Origin: Eustoma russellianum | Taxonomy: Eukaryota; Streptophyta; Magnoliopsida; Gentianales; Gentianaceae | Assembly (NCBI GenBank): GCA_036186865.1 | Contig: AP025054.1 | Coordinates: 25,338,568 to 25,402,567 of the forward strand | DNA: 64,000 bases | Reading direction: 5' to 3' | Part shown: one piece after another, positions 1 through 10,857 of the stretch | How positions within the stretch are numbered: position 1 is the first letter of the stretch | Layout of the letters: the number at the start of each line of letters is the position of its first letter | Notes under the pieces: model-generated | Told to the model about the DNA's origin: nothing | The model's input: the letters and a program-made list of their open reading frames with translations, nothing else | The model's database searches: none | Translations under genes and position numbers: made by a program

Positions 1-294
1 CCATATTGTTGTCTATATTTTATTGTATTCCAAGATTTAGCATATGTATGTATACAAATACGTACACGCCTATGTGTACCATGTGTTTATACCTTCCCTA
101 CATATATCATATATACGCACATACATATATATATCTTGGTATGGTCTATATCATTCTATATTTCATGGACTATCTCAAGAGCATTTAAGTAAAAAGAGTT
201 ACGTGGAATTAAGTAACACGCTCTAAAAGAAATTGTCGCTTTCATTCCATCTCATATTCATAGTTTTCACGTACCTGATTGTTGGGGTACAACA
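1..294 (-). mobile_element. 3' LTR of Tekay-type element (truncated by window edge)
   Basis: The first 294 bases repeat 8591-8883 almost exactly; I count about three differences, one of them a one-base indel. The block ends in GGGGTACAACA, so on the minus strand the LTR begins TGTTGTACCCC. Only the first ~290 bp of an LTR of about 3.5 kb lies in the window; the rest is to the left. The left target-site duplication therefore cannot be seen. Confidence 0.93.
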
Positions 295-305
295 TCCTTC
301 CCTCC
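295..305 (-). other. Polypurine tract of Tekay-type element
   Basis: Read on the minus strand, GGAGGGAAGGA lies directly before the 3' LTR start TGTTGTACC. This is the expected place and composition for the plus-strand primer of a Ty3/gypsy element, and it fixes the orientation as minus. Confidence 0.85.
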
Positions 306-340
306 TTCAATAAAGTTTCGTCCTCGAAACTTATGAATTG

Positions 341-958
341 TCAAAGAGATATGGGTACTTTTGCTTCATGCCTTCCTCTTAATTCCCAAGTGGCCTCATC
401 AACTGAATGGTTCTTCCATTTCACCTTGACCATAGGAATAGAACTATTCCTCAATGCTTTCACTTCCCTATCAATTATCCTTTCGGGTTCTTCAACATAT
501 GATATATCAGCTTCAATCCTCAAAGGTTGCTCATCCATAATATGGCTCGAGTCATGCACATACTTACGCAATTGAGATATATGAAACACATTGTATAATT
601 GAGACAACGATGGTGGTAGTGCAAGTCTATAAGCAACTTCTCCAATTCTTTCCAAGATCTCAAATGGTCCAATGAATCTAGGACTAAGCTTCCTTTAATT
701 CCGAACCGCTTTTACTCCTTTCGATGGAGATACCTTCAAGAATACTTTATCTCCTACTTGAAACTCAAGTGGTCGACGCCTCACGTCGGCCCACGCCTTG
801 CTTCTATCCTGAGCAGCCTTCAATCTTTGTCTTGCAATCATAACCTTTTCCTTGGTTTGCTCTACTAAGTCAGGTCCTGTGAAAATCTTATCTCCAATCT
901 CATCCCAATACAATGGCGATCGACATTTTCTTCCATAAAGAGCTTCGTAAGGAGCCAT
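341..958 (-). pseudogene. Tekay integrase C-terminus and chromodomain (broken)
   Basis: Two minus-strand reading frames (695-958 and 341-655) carry the end of the integrase and a C-terminal chromodomain. The first begins MAPYEALYGRKC, typical of Ty3/gypsy integrase after the catalytic core. The second includes IDREVKALRN and KVKWKNHSVDEATWE, the chromodomain signature of plant chromoviruses of the Tekay/Del lineage, which directs integration to chromatin marks. A frame break lies between them near 660-695. The chromodomain and the long LTR are the main reasons for the Tekay call. Not functional as it stands. Confidence 0.85.
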
Positions 959-1397
959 TCCAATAGATCTGTGATAGCTGTATTGTATGAAAACTCAACC
1001 AACTTCAAACTCTTATCCCAGCTACCTCCAAAGTCCAACACACAAGCACGCAACATGTCCTCCAATGTTTGAATTGTTCTCTCTGATTGACCATCAGTCT
1101 GGGGATGAAAAGCTGAACTCATGCGAACTTCCGTACCCATCGCTTTCTGAAATGCCGTCCAAAACCTGATGTGAAGCGGGGGTCTCGGTCACAAACTATG
1201 CTCATAGGAAATCCATGCAAACATACAATCTGATCAACATACATAGAAGCCAACTTTTCCATGGGTGCTTTAATCGACATTGCCATGAGATGAGCACTCT
1301 TTGTCAAACGATCCACGACAACCCAAATAGTGTCATATCCACTTCTTGTCTTAGGTAAATCGGTTACAAATCCATAGCGATGTGATCCCACTTCCAC
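865..1397 (-). pseudogene. Tekay integrase core (frameshifted)
   Basis: The catalytic core of a Ty3/gypsy integrase is split over overlapping frames at 1119-1397 and 865-1140. The upstream piece has TIWVVVDRLTKSAH and CDRDPRFTSGF (second catalytic Asp region). The downstream piece has SSAFHPQTDGQSERTIQTLE, which carries the catalytic Glu. Frame changes occur near 1119-1140 and around 1397-1407, where the tail of the preceding frame continues in another phase. The protein would insert the cDNA copy into the genome; this copy cannot encode it. Confidence 0.88.
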
Positions 1398-1406
1398 TCA
1401 GGCACC

Positions 1407-2147
1407 TCAAGTGGTTGCAATTAATCCAGCTGGCCTCTGATGTTCTGCTTTCACTTTCTGACATACAAGACATTTCTCAACAAACTCTGCTATCTGATTC
1501 TTCATTCCTGGCCACCAAAACTTTTGCTTCAAGTCATGATACATCTTATTTGCTCCTGGGTGAATAGATAAGCGTGAATTATGGGCTTTCTGAAACACTT
1601 CAATCTTTATCGCATCATCATTAGGCACACACAATCGACCTCTAAACCATAAACTGCCGTCACTACGGACTTCAAAATCGTCAGATGGCTTCTCCTTCAG
1701 CTTGCTCTTAACTTTCATCAATGCATCATCCTTAATTTGAGTCTCCTTAATCCTATCGATCAGAGTGGGAACCACTACTAACTTTGCAAGCACGTCGGAA
1801 ATCGAATCCACTTCTTCCAGACCAAACTCTTCCATATCACGCTGTAGAGGTGGTTGACGGAGATGACTCGTCTTACGACTCAAAGCGTCAGCAACTCTAT
1901 TAGCTTTACCTGGATGGTACTGAATAGAGATGTCATAATCCTTGATCAACTCAAGCGATCGCCTTTGGCGCATATTCAGCTCCTTTTGAGTGAAGAGGTA
2001 TTTCAAACTCTTATGATCCATGAAGATCTCACACTTCTCTCCATACAGATAATGACGCCAAATCTTCAGAGCAAATACAACTGCTGCAAGCTCAAGGTCA
2101 TGTACTGGGATAATTCTGCTCAAACGGCTTAAGCTGGCGAGACGCAT
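1407..2147 (-). pseudogene. Tekay RNase H and integrase zinc domain
   Basis: This 246-codon open stretch has RNase H sequence (VHDLELAAVVFALKIWRHYL, then DHKSLKYLF and HPGKANRVADALSRK). The integrase HHCC zinc-binding domain follows (H in HPGANKMY, then CLVCQKVKAEHQRPAGL). The start of RNase H (VIYSDASKNGLG) lies in another phase at about 2150-2210, so there are frameshifts on both sides of that segment. It belongs to the same decayed polyprotein as its neighbours. Confidence 0.9.
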
Positions 2148-2213
2148 ACGCGATCACCCGTCCATTCTGCATAAGAACACAACCCAATCCATTCTTGGAA
2201 GCATCACTGTATA

Positions 2214-2861
2214 TCACAAACTGTTCTCCTGAACGGGTTGAGCCAAAACTGGTGCGGACGTCAACCATGCCTTCAGCTCAGAAAAGCTACTTTCACAATT
2301 CTCATTCCATACAAATTTTGTCTTCTTCTGAGTCAATCTAGTGAGTGGCATAGCTATCCTTGAAAATCCTTCGACAAACTTGCGGTAGTAACCGGCCAGT
2401 CTGAGAAAACTCCTTACTTCAGTGACATTGGTTGGTCTCGGCCACTCAGTAATTGCCTCAATCTTTCTGGGATCAACCGAAATCCCATTTTCAGTAATAA
2501 TATGGCCCAGAAATGACACACTATGCAACCAAAACTCACATTTACTGAATTTCGCATAGAGCTGATGCTTCCTTAGAATACCAAGTATTGTCCTCAGATG
2601 GGCTGTATGAGTTTCCTCATCAGGCGAATAAATCAGGATATCGTCAATAAAGACTACCACATACTTATCCAACTGGTCCCGAAACACCTGATTCATAAGA
2701 TCCATAAACGCTGCAGGGGCGTTGGTCAGTCCAAAAGGCATCACGAGAAATTCATAATATCCATATCTCGTCCTGAATGCTGTCTTAGGAATATCCTCAG
2801 CTCTTATCTTTAATTGAAAATATCCAGATCTTAGGTCCACTTTGCTAAACACCCAAGCTCC
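2214..2861 (-). pseudogene. Tekay reverse transcriptase, palm and C-terminal part
   Basis: Reverse transcriptase after a 67-bp interruption. Motifs seen are GAWVFSKVDLRSGY, MPFGLTNAPAAFMDLMN and the catalytic VVFIDDILIYS, followed by the connection region ending in TSAPVLAQPV. The FIDD box is intact. The frame is lost at 2214, just before RNase H. Together with 2929-3789 this makes a complete RT if the 67-bp interruption is removed. Confidence 0.92.
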
Positions 2862-2928
2862 CTGCATTAGGATACTTTAGATATTATTCATGATTATTAT
2901 ATTGAAATAAGACTTGGTAATTACTGAC
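2862..2928 (-). other. Intron-like interruption of Tekay reverse transcriptase
   Basis: A 67-bp AT-rich stretch begins GTCAGT and ends CTAATGCAG on the minus strand, lying between the RT pieces ending FDQLR and beginning GAWVFSK. Removing it exactly at GT and AG restores the normal FDQLRGAWVFSKVDL junction. It may be a spliceosomal intron or an insertion that happens to fit; the sequence shows the fit, while splicing is inference. Confidence 0.5.
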
Positions 2929-3789
2929 CCGAAGCTGGTCGAACAGATCGTCGATCCGAGGCAACGGATACTTATTCTTTACGGTGATCTTGTTGAGTTC
3001 TCGATAATCAGTACACAGTCGCATACCTCCATCCTTCTTCTTTACAAATAAAACTGGGGCACCCCATGGTGACACACTTGGACGAATCAGCTTCTTTTCC
3101 AATAACTCGTGCAATTGCTCTTTTAGTTCCTTCAGCTCAGCGGGTGCCATGCGGTAAGGAGCTTTAGAAATGGGCTCAGCTCCGGGCATGAGATTTATCT
3201 CAAAGGAAATTTCTCGATCAGGGGGAAGTCCTGGTAGTTCCTCTGGAAAGACATCAAGAGACTCTTGAACTACTGGAACTTGCGAAATGTCCACTGCTGC
3301 CTGCTCGGCACTAAGAGCATGAACAAGATAGCCTTGACATCCCTTCCGCAACACTTGACGGGCACGTGCTGCATTCACAAAAATATTCTTTGACTTCTTC
3401 AATTTGGGACCTCCTTGAAATGATACTTCCTCTCGCTCCGGGGCTTTGAAAGTGACTTTCTTCTGAGTGCAGTCAATATGGGCATGGTTCTTAGACAACC
3501 AGTCCATACCAAGAATAATGTCAAAGTCACTCATAGCAATCGGGATCAGATCAGCCGCGAACCGATGGTCATCGAGTTCGACCGCGCAATTCTTATACAG
3601 ATAATGAGACGTAAGTACTTGATCACCCGCGGCTTGGATTCGATAGGGTGATTTCAGCCGGATAGGACCATGGTCTAATCCCTTTGCAAATTTCTTAGAT
3701 ATAAAGGAGTGGCTGGCGCCACTATCAAACAACACATTTGCGGGCATACAACATACAAGAATAGCGCCTGAATCATACAAAGTTTTAAC
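2929..3789 (-). pseudogene. Tekay protease and N-terminal reverse transcriptase
   Basis: An open minus-strand stretch contains the aspartic protease motif LFDSGASHSFIS and the flap region ILGMDWLSKNHA. The fingers of the RT follow (SPWGAPVLFVKKKDGGMRLC, then DYRELNKITVKNKYPLPRID). No stop lies between protease and RT, as usual for a fused Ty3/gypsy polyprotein. The frame ends shortly after FDQLR because of the interruption at 2862-2928. Downstream order RT, RNase H, integrase confirms Ty3/gypsy. Confidence 0.92.
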
Positions 3790-3842
3790 TACACAGCAAT
3801 ATAATATTTATCAACTTAGTATTGCATAATTTTAAATCATAC
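3789..3842 (-). other. Second intron-like interruption, between gag and protease
   Basis: A 54-bp AT-rich stretch starts GTATGA, contains CTAAG and TTGATAA, and ends TGTGTAG on the minus strand. Its exact removal joins the gag frame (DVVAG) to the protease frame (KTLYDSGAILV) in phase. At 54 bp it is shorter than most plant introns, so an ordinary insertion is also possible. Confidence 0.4.
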
Positions 3843-5126
3843 CAGCCACGACGTCTCCAGCTTCCTCAACTGCAGCATCGGTCATCACATGCACACGCGC
3901 ATTCGGGCGCTGACGTTGGTTCCTCTGATGCTGACCACCATGCTCACGACAATCTCTCAGAATATGCCCAGTCTTCCCACATCCAGCACAAGCAGCTCCC
4001 TTATCAGGACAATCCCTAATTATATGACCAGTCTTGCCGCAACCAAAGCACTTACCAGCTTGTACATAGCACTCGCCCAAATGATTCTTCTGACAATGGG
4101 GACACATGGGAATGGCCTGCTGCTGCTGTCCTTGATTCCCTTGATTATTTCTCTGATTATTCTGATTCTGCCCACGGCGCTGTCCACGATTCTGATTTCC
4201 TCTTTGGTTCTGATTCTGCTGTCTACCTTGCCTCCCATGAAAATTCTGTCTAGTCATTTTCCTTGCTCCTTTATCACTAGAAGTGTCCCTTCCTCTTTTC
4301 TGACCCATCGTCGCATCACGACGAATGATATCCTTCTAGATTCGATAACATGCATCAACAAGTGCCTCAAAATCAGCAGAGATAACATTTACCAACCAAG
4401 TGCGAATCCTTGGGTTCAGCCCACTCTCAAACTTCACCATCTTAGATTCCTCATCATTCATAGTAGCCGGAGAAAATCTACCCAAAGCCAGAAACTTGCT
4501 CACATATTCAGACACAGTCATACCAGGTTCTTGCTTCAACATTTCAAAATCATGCCTTTTTTGCATCTTTACTGACGGGGAAAATAAAACTTGTTGAACT
4601 CTTGGATGAATCTCTCCCATGGAATAGGTCGGGGCAAAGGTTGCAGCTTAGCCTTCCACCACTGGTTCGCCTCACCAAGGAGGAAAGGCCTCACAGCTTG
4701 GGTTTTCATATTGTCAGGGGCTCCATTCAGTTCAAAACAGTTCTCCACTTCATCTAGCCATTTTTCAGCCATATCGGGGTCAGACTTGCCTTCAAAAGGC
4801 GGCACATTCGCTCGCTTGAGCTTCTCGAAATAATACTGCGCGTCTCTTATCGGTTCATAAGGAGGAGGAGGGGCAACTTGCTGAATCATTCCTTGGCCAA
4901 TCTGAGTTACGGTCTGACAGAATGCTTGGAAATCCGGAATAAGAAGTGGCACTTGCGGAAGAGGGTTTCCTTGAGCTGGTGGGGGATTTTCATTCTGCGG
5001 TGGAGGAGGAGGCGGTGGATTCTGATTCTGAGGAGGAGGTGGAGGGACTTGATCTTGAGGTTGTGGAGGGTTTGGTTCGGGTGCATGGGCAGCATCTTTG
5101 CGAGGTCTACCACGAGTCCGAACCAT
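3832..5126 (-). pseudogene. Tekay gag (nucleocapsid), broken
   Basis: The start chosen is the ATG at 5126, giving MVRTRGRPRKD; the track's longer ORF (to 5240) adds only leader sequence. A Pro/Gln/Asn-rich N-terminus (5090-4880) precedes the retrotransposon gag domain (PPFEGKSDPDMAEKWLDEVE, then FLLGEANQWW). A one-base frameshift near 4575-4600 and an in-frame TAG at 4336-4338 break the frame. The C-terminal third (3832-4308) is rich in Arg, Gln and Asn and has two CCHC zinc knuckles (CFGCGKTGHIIRDC and CAGCGKTGHILRDC) that bind RNA. Confidence 0.9.
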
Positions 5127-5397
5127 CTGTATACGGAGCAGAAAGATATATATATGTACATATGGATCGAGATGACTGACTGAATTTAGACATGCTTGGA
5201 AAAGGAATTTAAAGCAGGAAAAAGAGTCAATATGTGACATATCAGGCTAGCAGATCAACCAAGGGGACCTTATTTCCAATCTAAGTTGTCTAAGCTAAGG
5301 CCATCTCTCTTCTAAGATCATGACTTAAGTCTAAGATCAATTCTTAGATTTCTAAGATCATAACTTAGCTTCTACATTCTGCCCGAATCTAGAGCCT
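5127..5397 (-). other. Tekay 5' untranslated leader
   Basis: This non-coding stretch lies between the primer-binding site and gag. From about 5280 to 5370 it holds several copies of a short motif close to TCTAAGATCA, some overlapping. I see no ORF of note. Confidence 0.6.
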
Positions 5398-5413
5398 GGG
5401 CTCTGATATCACC
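5398..5413 (-). other. Primer-binding site of Tekay-type element
   Basis: Directly inside the 5' LTR the minus strand reads GGTGATATCAGAGCCC. It resembles the plant initiator-tRNA-Met site TGGTATCAGAGCC with small changes. Its position next to TGTAGCGCCCC (the LTR edge on the plus strand) sets the LTR boundary at 5414. Confidence 0.75.
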
Positions 5414-8400
5414 TGTAGCGCCCCGTACTCGGCTACCCCTCGTACGGTGCACCCGCCGTACTTTCCCTTTCGGAAAAGTACAAAGCGTCGATACTTAACT
5501 CGTAAAACCCATGGATAAACATGGATTACAAAGTCACGATCTTAACAGGTAGATAAAAATACGGCAGAATTTGAACCTTAATCCGAAAGCGTCAAATCGC
5601 GAATACATAGCAAAATTATACAAACTGAACCGATAGAAACTACACCGCGAAATTATACAAACATTATCCGAAAAGAGTCCGAAAGTAGCTAAGTCCCAAA
5701 ATGTCCCAAAGGCTCATCAAAAGCTTCCTTCATCATCGTTCTCTTAACGGCAATTTCCATAACCTACGGGTATGGCATCCTTGGCTCATCATCAATCCAC
5801 TCGACTTCATTACCTGGCTCTGGGGGGAAAAATAAATGGGTGAGCGACAAAGTCGCTAGCAAGTATACAATAACACCGTAAAATAAAGAGAAAACGGCAT
5901 ACAAGAATCAAACCCCAAATTCCTTAGGTTAAAACATAACTGCCAATGCTTTTCCGAGGCATCATATTTAAAGTCATATCAATACTTAGCTAAAAACTAA
6001 ATGTCATCACTTAATTAGATTCTACGTGCTATAGCCAAACCTTACTTCTATGAAAAGGTATCATGCATAATGTGTATGATAATGCGAATGCAATGCAAAT
6101 GCAACGGGAAACATTCTTTCTTTCATTTAGACATGCTCATAAAAATACTTGAACTTCCTTTCTTTCTTTTAAATCATGCTCATCATAAAAAGAGAGTGTG
6201 TCAGCCTATTATACCGGGCATGACTCGGTTCTTATAACATGATCACCTTCAGGTCTATTATACCGGACCTGGCTCGGTTCTTATACTCTTCAGACCTATT
6301 ATACCGGGCCTGGATCGGTTCTTACATTTCATCAGACCTATTATACCGGGCCTGGATCGGTTCTTATACTTCGTTAGATCAATTAACCCTGGATCTGTAG
6401 CGGGTTAAGCTGGCCAGAAGGGACGAAATTCTTTCAAAACAGAAACTTTATATAAACATCGATAAAATCATGAGCATGGAACATATGAGCATGTCAATGC
6501 AAGTGCATGAGATGCAACATGGTAAAATGCACTTATATCATCATAAACAACTTTCTTCATGGGCTGGAAAACGATCCAGCAGCATGTCCTGTATTGTCCG
6601 GCCTTAAAATCAACCTTTTGAGCCTATTTTCCAGAACTAAAAATATGGACATGCACGACATGATCTTAACTACATTCTGTACAAATTTCATGCGATTTCG
6701 ACAAGCGTAGGTGCCTCAATAAAAATAATTCCCAGCAAGGGTACAACAGAAATTCTGCTGCACTCTCAACTCCATTCCTTACCTTGTCTCCATCCATAAA
6801 CTCATTATGGGGCTCACTTAGCACCTGAAAATCTTTCCTATTTTCTTTATGAACAATATTCAAATGCCCATTCACCAAAACAAGTCAAAATAAATACGAT
6901 ACAATTCATACAAGCACAAAGGGTCAATCTGTCCTGTTTTCCAGAATGTTACACCAACTTTCCCTCAATGGTTTACCATCAAGATCAATAGATAAAATCA
7001 ATTTCTTTACATGGATAATTAGCTCTATGTCTTAAGTACTTCCTGTAAAAATTTCAGGTCAATCCAAGATGTTTAAGGTACTTAATAAATTTTTCTCCCT
7101 AAGGTGGTACGACCAGAAACTGTTTTGACCCCTTGATACTAAAAATTCATTTCTGACCAATCCACAAATGATTTTCCAGAAATTCCAACGCCACAATAAA
7201 CTAGACATAATAATCTACGACCATACCAAAAATAAGCTCAATCCAACGTTTAGAAGGTCCTTAACTAAGTCCATCAATTTGGCATAAAATCTGTCCAGAA
7301 TTCTGTTTTCAGCCAACATGCATAGAAATATCCTTTCCTTCCTAATTTTGTTCTTTAGCCTATAATCCAAGTTAATGGTCATTCAATAGACATAATAAGG
7401 CTTCCCTATACTAATTCAAGTCTCTTTTTAGCATGCAAAAGTCGTTCATATGGGTTGTTCATTCTTCCAAACAAAACAGTCCCCTAGTTCAACAATTTCA
7501 AAACATAAGAAAAGGTAACAACTTAGGCATATTTTCACTAAAGTCATGTCTTAGGCTTCTAAAAATTCAAGTATGCACATAATCACATATATTGTAAGGG
7601 GTTAAAGTATACTTGCCTCTTCAAGCTAAAGCTCTTGCCTTTGCTTGGTTATGAAGTGAGATGTGATGAGATCCTTCACCTTCTTCACCTTAAGCATACG
7701 GTTTTAAAGGAGTGAAATGAAAAGATTAGTTCTTTATTCAATAGAGGAACTAGGTTATCTTTAAGGCTAGAGCATCTTACCAAAATGATCTTGGAATGGA
7801 GGTTCAAGCACCTCAATATGACACCACCTAGAAAAGTTGAAGGCTTTCACCTATTTCAACCATGAAACCCACGGTTTTGGCATGGAGAAGGAGAGTTCAT
7901 GTGAGCTTCATTCTTTACCAAAATGAGAATTCTCTTAAGGGAACTTGGAATAAGACTTACCTAGATGTCTTCTTGAGTCTTGAAGTTGAAGTTAAACTCC
8001 CATCCTTCAAGATGTTGGGGGCGAAACCTTGGTGAGGAGAATGGAAATTGTCTAAGTGTTTTGCTCTTGCATGATGAGAAGATAGATGTTTCTAGAATGG
8101 TTTGATTTAAAACAAGTTAGGGACTTAGGAGAGGGGGGACGGTTTTGGAGGGATTTTTGTGAGGGTTAGGGCTTTCTTGAATGTTAATCAAGGTTAAGTT
8201 AGTATAACCTTGGTTACTTTATTCAAACTATAGTTACTTTTGTGCTAACCCAAGTTACTTTATTAAATCATGGTTACATTAACCTTGGTTTAGAGAAAAG
8301 TAACCATGGTAGGATTTAAAAATCCTCCATGTCTAGACACTAAGGGGGGGCGGTTTTGGTTGGGGTCTTTATGACCTCAACCATACTACTTCCTTCTTTA

Positions 8401-8883
8401 ATGAGTTGTCTTAACTTGTTCCTTAAATGCATGTCTATTTTATTTTCTATTTATTCTTTGCATGATAACTTTTTGTCTTATTATTTTAACTAATAAAATT
8501 GGCTAGAGATTTCTAGAACATCTCCATGTATAGGCCGAAATTTTGGGTCTCTTAGGCATCTTGATATTCCTTGTAATTTTAATTCATATACCATATTGTT
8601 GTCTATATTTTATTGTATTCCAAGATTAGCATATGTATGTATACAAATACGTACACGCCTATGTGTACCATGTGTTTATACCTTCCCTACATATATCATA
8701 TATACGCACATACATATATATATCTTGGTATGGTTTATATCATTCTATATTTCATGGACTATCTCAAGAGCATTTAAGTAAAAAGAGTTACGTGGAATTA
8801 AGTAACACGCTCTAAAAGAAATTGTCGCTTTCATTCCATCTCATATTCATAGTTTTCACATACCTGATTGTTGGGGTACAACA
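5414..8883 (-). mobile_element. 5' LTR of Tekay-type Ty3/gypsy element, 3470 bp
   Basis: The LTR is bounded by TGTAGCGCCCC at 5414 and GGGGTACAACA at 8883, giving TG...CA ends on either strand. It follows the primer-binding site directly. Its last 293 bp match the partial LTR at 1-294. Long LTRs are usual in the Tekay lineage. It carries a four-unit tandem repeat (6205-6370) and no large ORF. The right target-site copy is GAAAT at 8884-8888. The element sits inside a coding exon of the host receptor gene. Confidence 0.9.
6205..6370. repeat. Four-unit tandem repeat (about 43-50 bp) inside the Tekay LTR
   Basis: Four diverged units each contain CTATTATACCGG, a short GGCCTGG-like core and TCGGTTCTTA. 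Units two to four are about 43 bp apart. Subrepeats of this sort are often part of LTR enhancer regions; no function is shown here. Confidence 0.85.
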
Positions 8884-9065
8884 GAAATAGCTGATATTAG
8901 TGGGCCATAGTATTTTGTCGGGGACAAAACTGAGCTTTTGCCTGACCAATATAAGTGAATCTCTAGCCTGGTATTATTTATTGAAACATTGTACGCCATG
9001 GTTATATTCTTCCCCAGACCGCCTGCTTCAGCTTCAATATTGAAATCTGTAAGCCTTCTTTCACC
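8884..9065 (-). pseudogene. Receptor gene: second malectin exon, cut by Tekay
   Basis: A CAG acceptor precedes GGTGAAAGAAGG. The 182-bp remainder encodes GERRLTDFNIEAEAGG, then LEIHLYWSGK and YYGPLISAIS, the typical end of the malectin fold. It stops two bases into the next codon, where the Tekay LTR begins. Phase 0 with the preceding exon is preserved. Confidence 0.92.
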
Positions 9066-9136
9066 CTGCATAAGAAATCATCTCAATGCATCCACAACCA
9101 GATAAATTCTCTGGTAGAAATGACTAGATACCCCAC

Positions 9137-9510
9137 CTGAATATCCACATTAAAAATTCGTCCTCTACTGTCTGTGGAAAAATTGGCTCTGGGCAAGTTC
9201 CAACCTATTTATGCGAAGTGAAGCTTTACTATGTACTTATCATTTTTCAGACAAAAACCGTAATACTTCAAAGATATCGGAGCTACACGTGCATTTATAT
9301 ACAAAGGAGCATCGACTATCGGAAGGCATGTTGTGTTGAAGACAAATTGGTTGTTTCTAGTCTTAAGAAAAACTCCCATGCTACTGTAACCCCATGCTTT
9401 GTTGGCACTCAGGAAGAAAGTCGATCCGCCATCTGGGTATTGATCTGCTTCGTAGTCAGTTCCATTTATAGTTGTTGCATTCCCACCACAATTTATATAC
9501 AAGTGATCAT
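9137..9510 (-). pseudogene. Receptor gene: first malectin exon, with premature stop
   Basis: The exon is 374 bp, with acceptor CCAG before ATGATCAC and donor CAG|GTGGGG. It encodes DDHLYINCGGNAT, then GSTFFLSANKAWGYSS and YGFCLKNDKYIVKLHFA, a malectin-domain N-terminal half. The next codon, at 9209-9211, is TAA where the family has Glu. The frame then continues as IGWNLPRANFS and NVDIQ to the donor, so the stop is a point lesion and not an exon boundary. Confidence 0.92.
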
Positions 9511-10424
9511 CTGGAATAGACAACTAGTAATCAAGTTTCTGAAGTCTGTCAATCTGAAGAGTGACACAACAAATCAAAAACATGAAAGCTAAGGCAAAAG
9601 CAGAGTCTAACTCCTAGAAATCATTAGCATGTATAATCAGGTAATGTTATAATGCTCCACCACAATTTTCCAATAATACTGATAGCACAAGATGTGCGTT
9701 CCAGAGAAAATTCTAGGACTGTTAAATTAGTTCCATGTAACTAAATGCAGATTCATGTTACAAACCGCAGATCGATGGTAGACAAGACTAATGTAGTTTT
9801 ACTAAGAGTCATGTCATGTGAGCAAGCCAATTGGGTTATCTGGAGCAGTTTGCAAAATGTGTATGAGAGTTGCATTCTACCCTCGTGAAGCATATGAAGT
9901 ATGATCTTAAGAAGGAACATTCAGCTGGCAAATTGCGAATGATGGCTGATTTCATTCACAATGGAAAATGGAAATGGGCATGTGGCAAGGGATACAAAGG
10001 CATGATGAAACTTACCCAAGTGAGATGTTGAGTAGACTCGGGAACAAGAAATTGCCGCTTGCCTGAATTGAGCTTAAAATTGTGATAAATTACTGCTGTA
10101 GAATATTTATAGCCTAGCAATCCTTTGTTAGATTAAGGGCTGAAAATATCTCTAACCAATAGATCATAAGAAATATCAGTAGATATAAAAGATAAACAAC
10201 ACATTATCTACTTTCCTTGTTTACCTCCTAATCACATCATACCATATCCTTAAACTAATGACATAAATAATAGAAAAGAGGGGCAAAAAGAAACTGAGTG
10301 AATCTTGACTTTATAAAGTTACCAGACCAGCTTTTCAAGCAACAATAGAAGTATCATAAATTCCATAACAAGATAAATCATGATTCAGATAAAAATAACT
10401 TTTGAAAATTAGTAAAACATTTAC
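9511..10424 (-). other. Receptor gene intron
   Basis: No coding signal or clear repeat was seen. It separates the short linker exon from the malectin exon. Confidence 0.7.
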
Positions 10425-10477
10425 AGCTTAATTTTTTGTCGGCACAGTAGTAATCAGCTTCTTGCCACTTGTCATCC
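10425..10477 (-). pseudogene. Receptor gene: 53-bp linker exon before malectin
   Basis: Acceptor CAG|GGATGACAAG and donor AGCT|GTAAAT define 53 bp. The phases (2 in, 1 out) join the neighbouring exons without a stop. The peptide DKWQEADYYCADKKLS contains the Cys expected shortly before the INCGG motif. Confidence 0.75.
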
Positions 10478-10755
10478 CTGTAAAGAAATGCTTCGAAGAT
10501 GAACTAGCGGCAGTTGCTTCAAGAAAACCTTAATATTACCACAATGAAAAACGCAGATTTACATATTGGTTATGCTTGAGCAGCAACCAAACAGATTTCT
10601 GATGAAAAAAAAAAAACCCAGATTAATCAAGGGAAATGTTCTAAAGAAGCCAACCCAACACACATAAACACGCATAAGCATGCACTATATTGTACGCAAG
10701 TTTATAATGCAGAACAAAGGTACGTATCCTTAGATGCATAGTTCATTTATCTCAC

Positions 10756-10857
10756 ATCCTTGGTTTCTTAGAATTTGCACCAGACGGTAATGTGGAGTTT
10801 AGACGAGCAGTGCCATCGAATATTGTGGTGTTCGTGAACAAATTTTCAGAAACATCC
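10756..10857 (-). pseudogene. Receptor gene: exon after last LRR
   Basis: The exon is 102 bp, with acceptor CAG|GGATGTTTC and donor AGGAT|GTGAGA. It encodes DVSENLFTNTTIFDG and so on. DVSENLFT corresponds to the conserved D(V/L)SYNNFT that closes the LRR domain in this family. Confidence 0.8.

Noticed and set aside
6205..6370. CRISPR-like spaced repeats
   Set aside because: The units are diverged head-to-tail copies inside a plant LTR, without unique spacers or cas genes.
9218..9592. 124-codon plus-strand ORF over the malectin exon
   Set aside because: It is the antisense shadow of a well-supported malectin exon.
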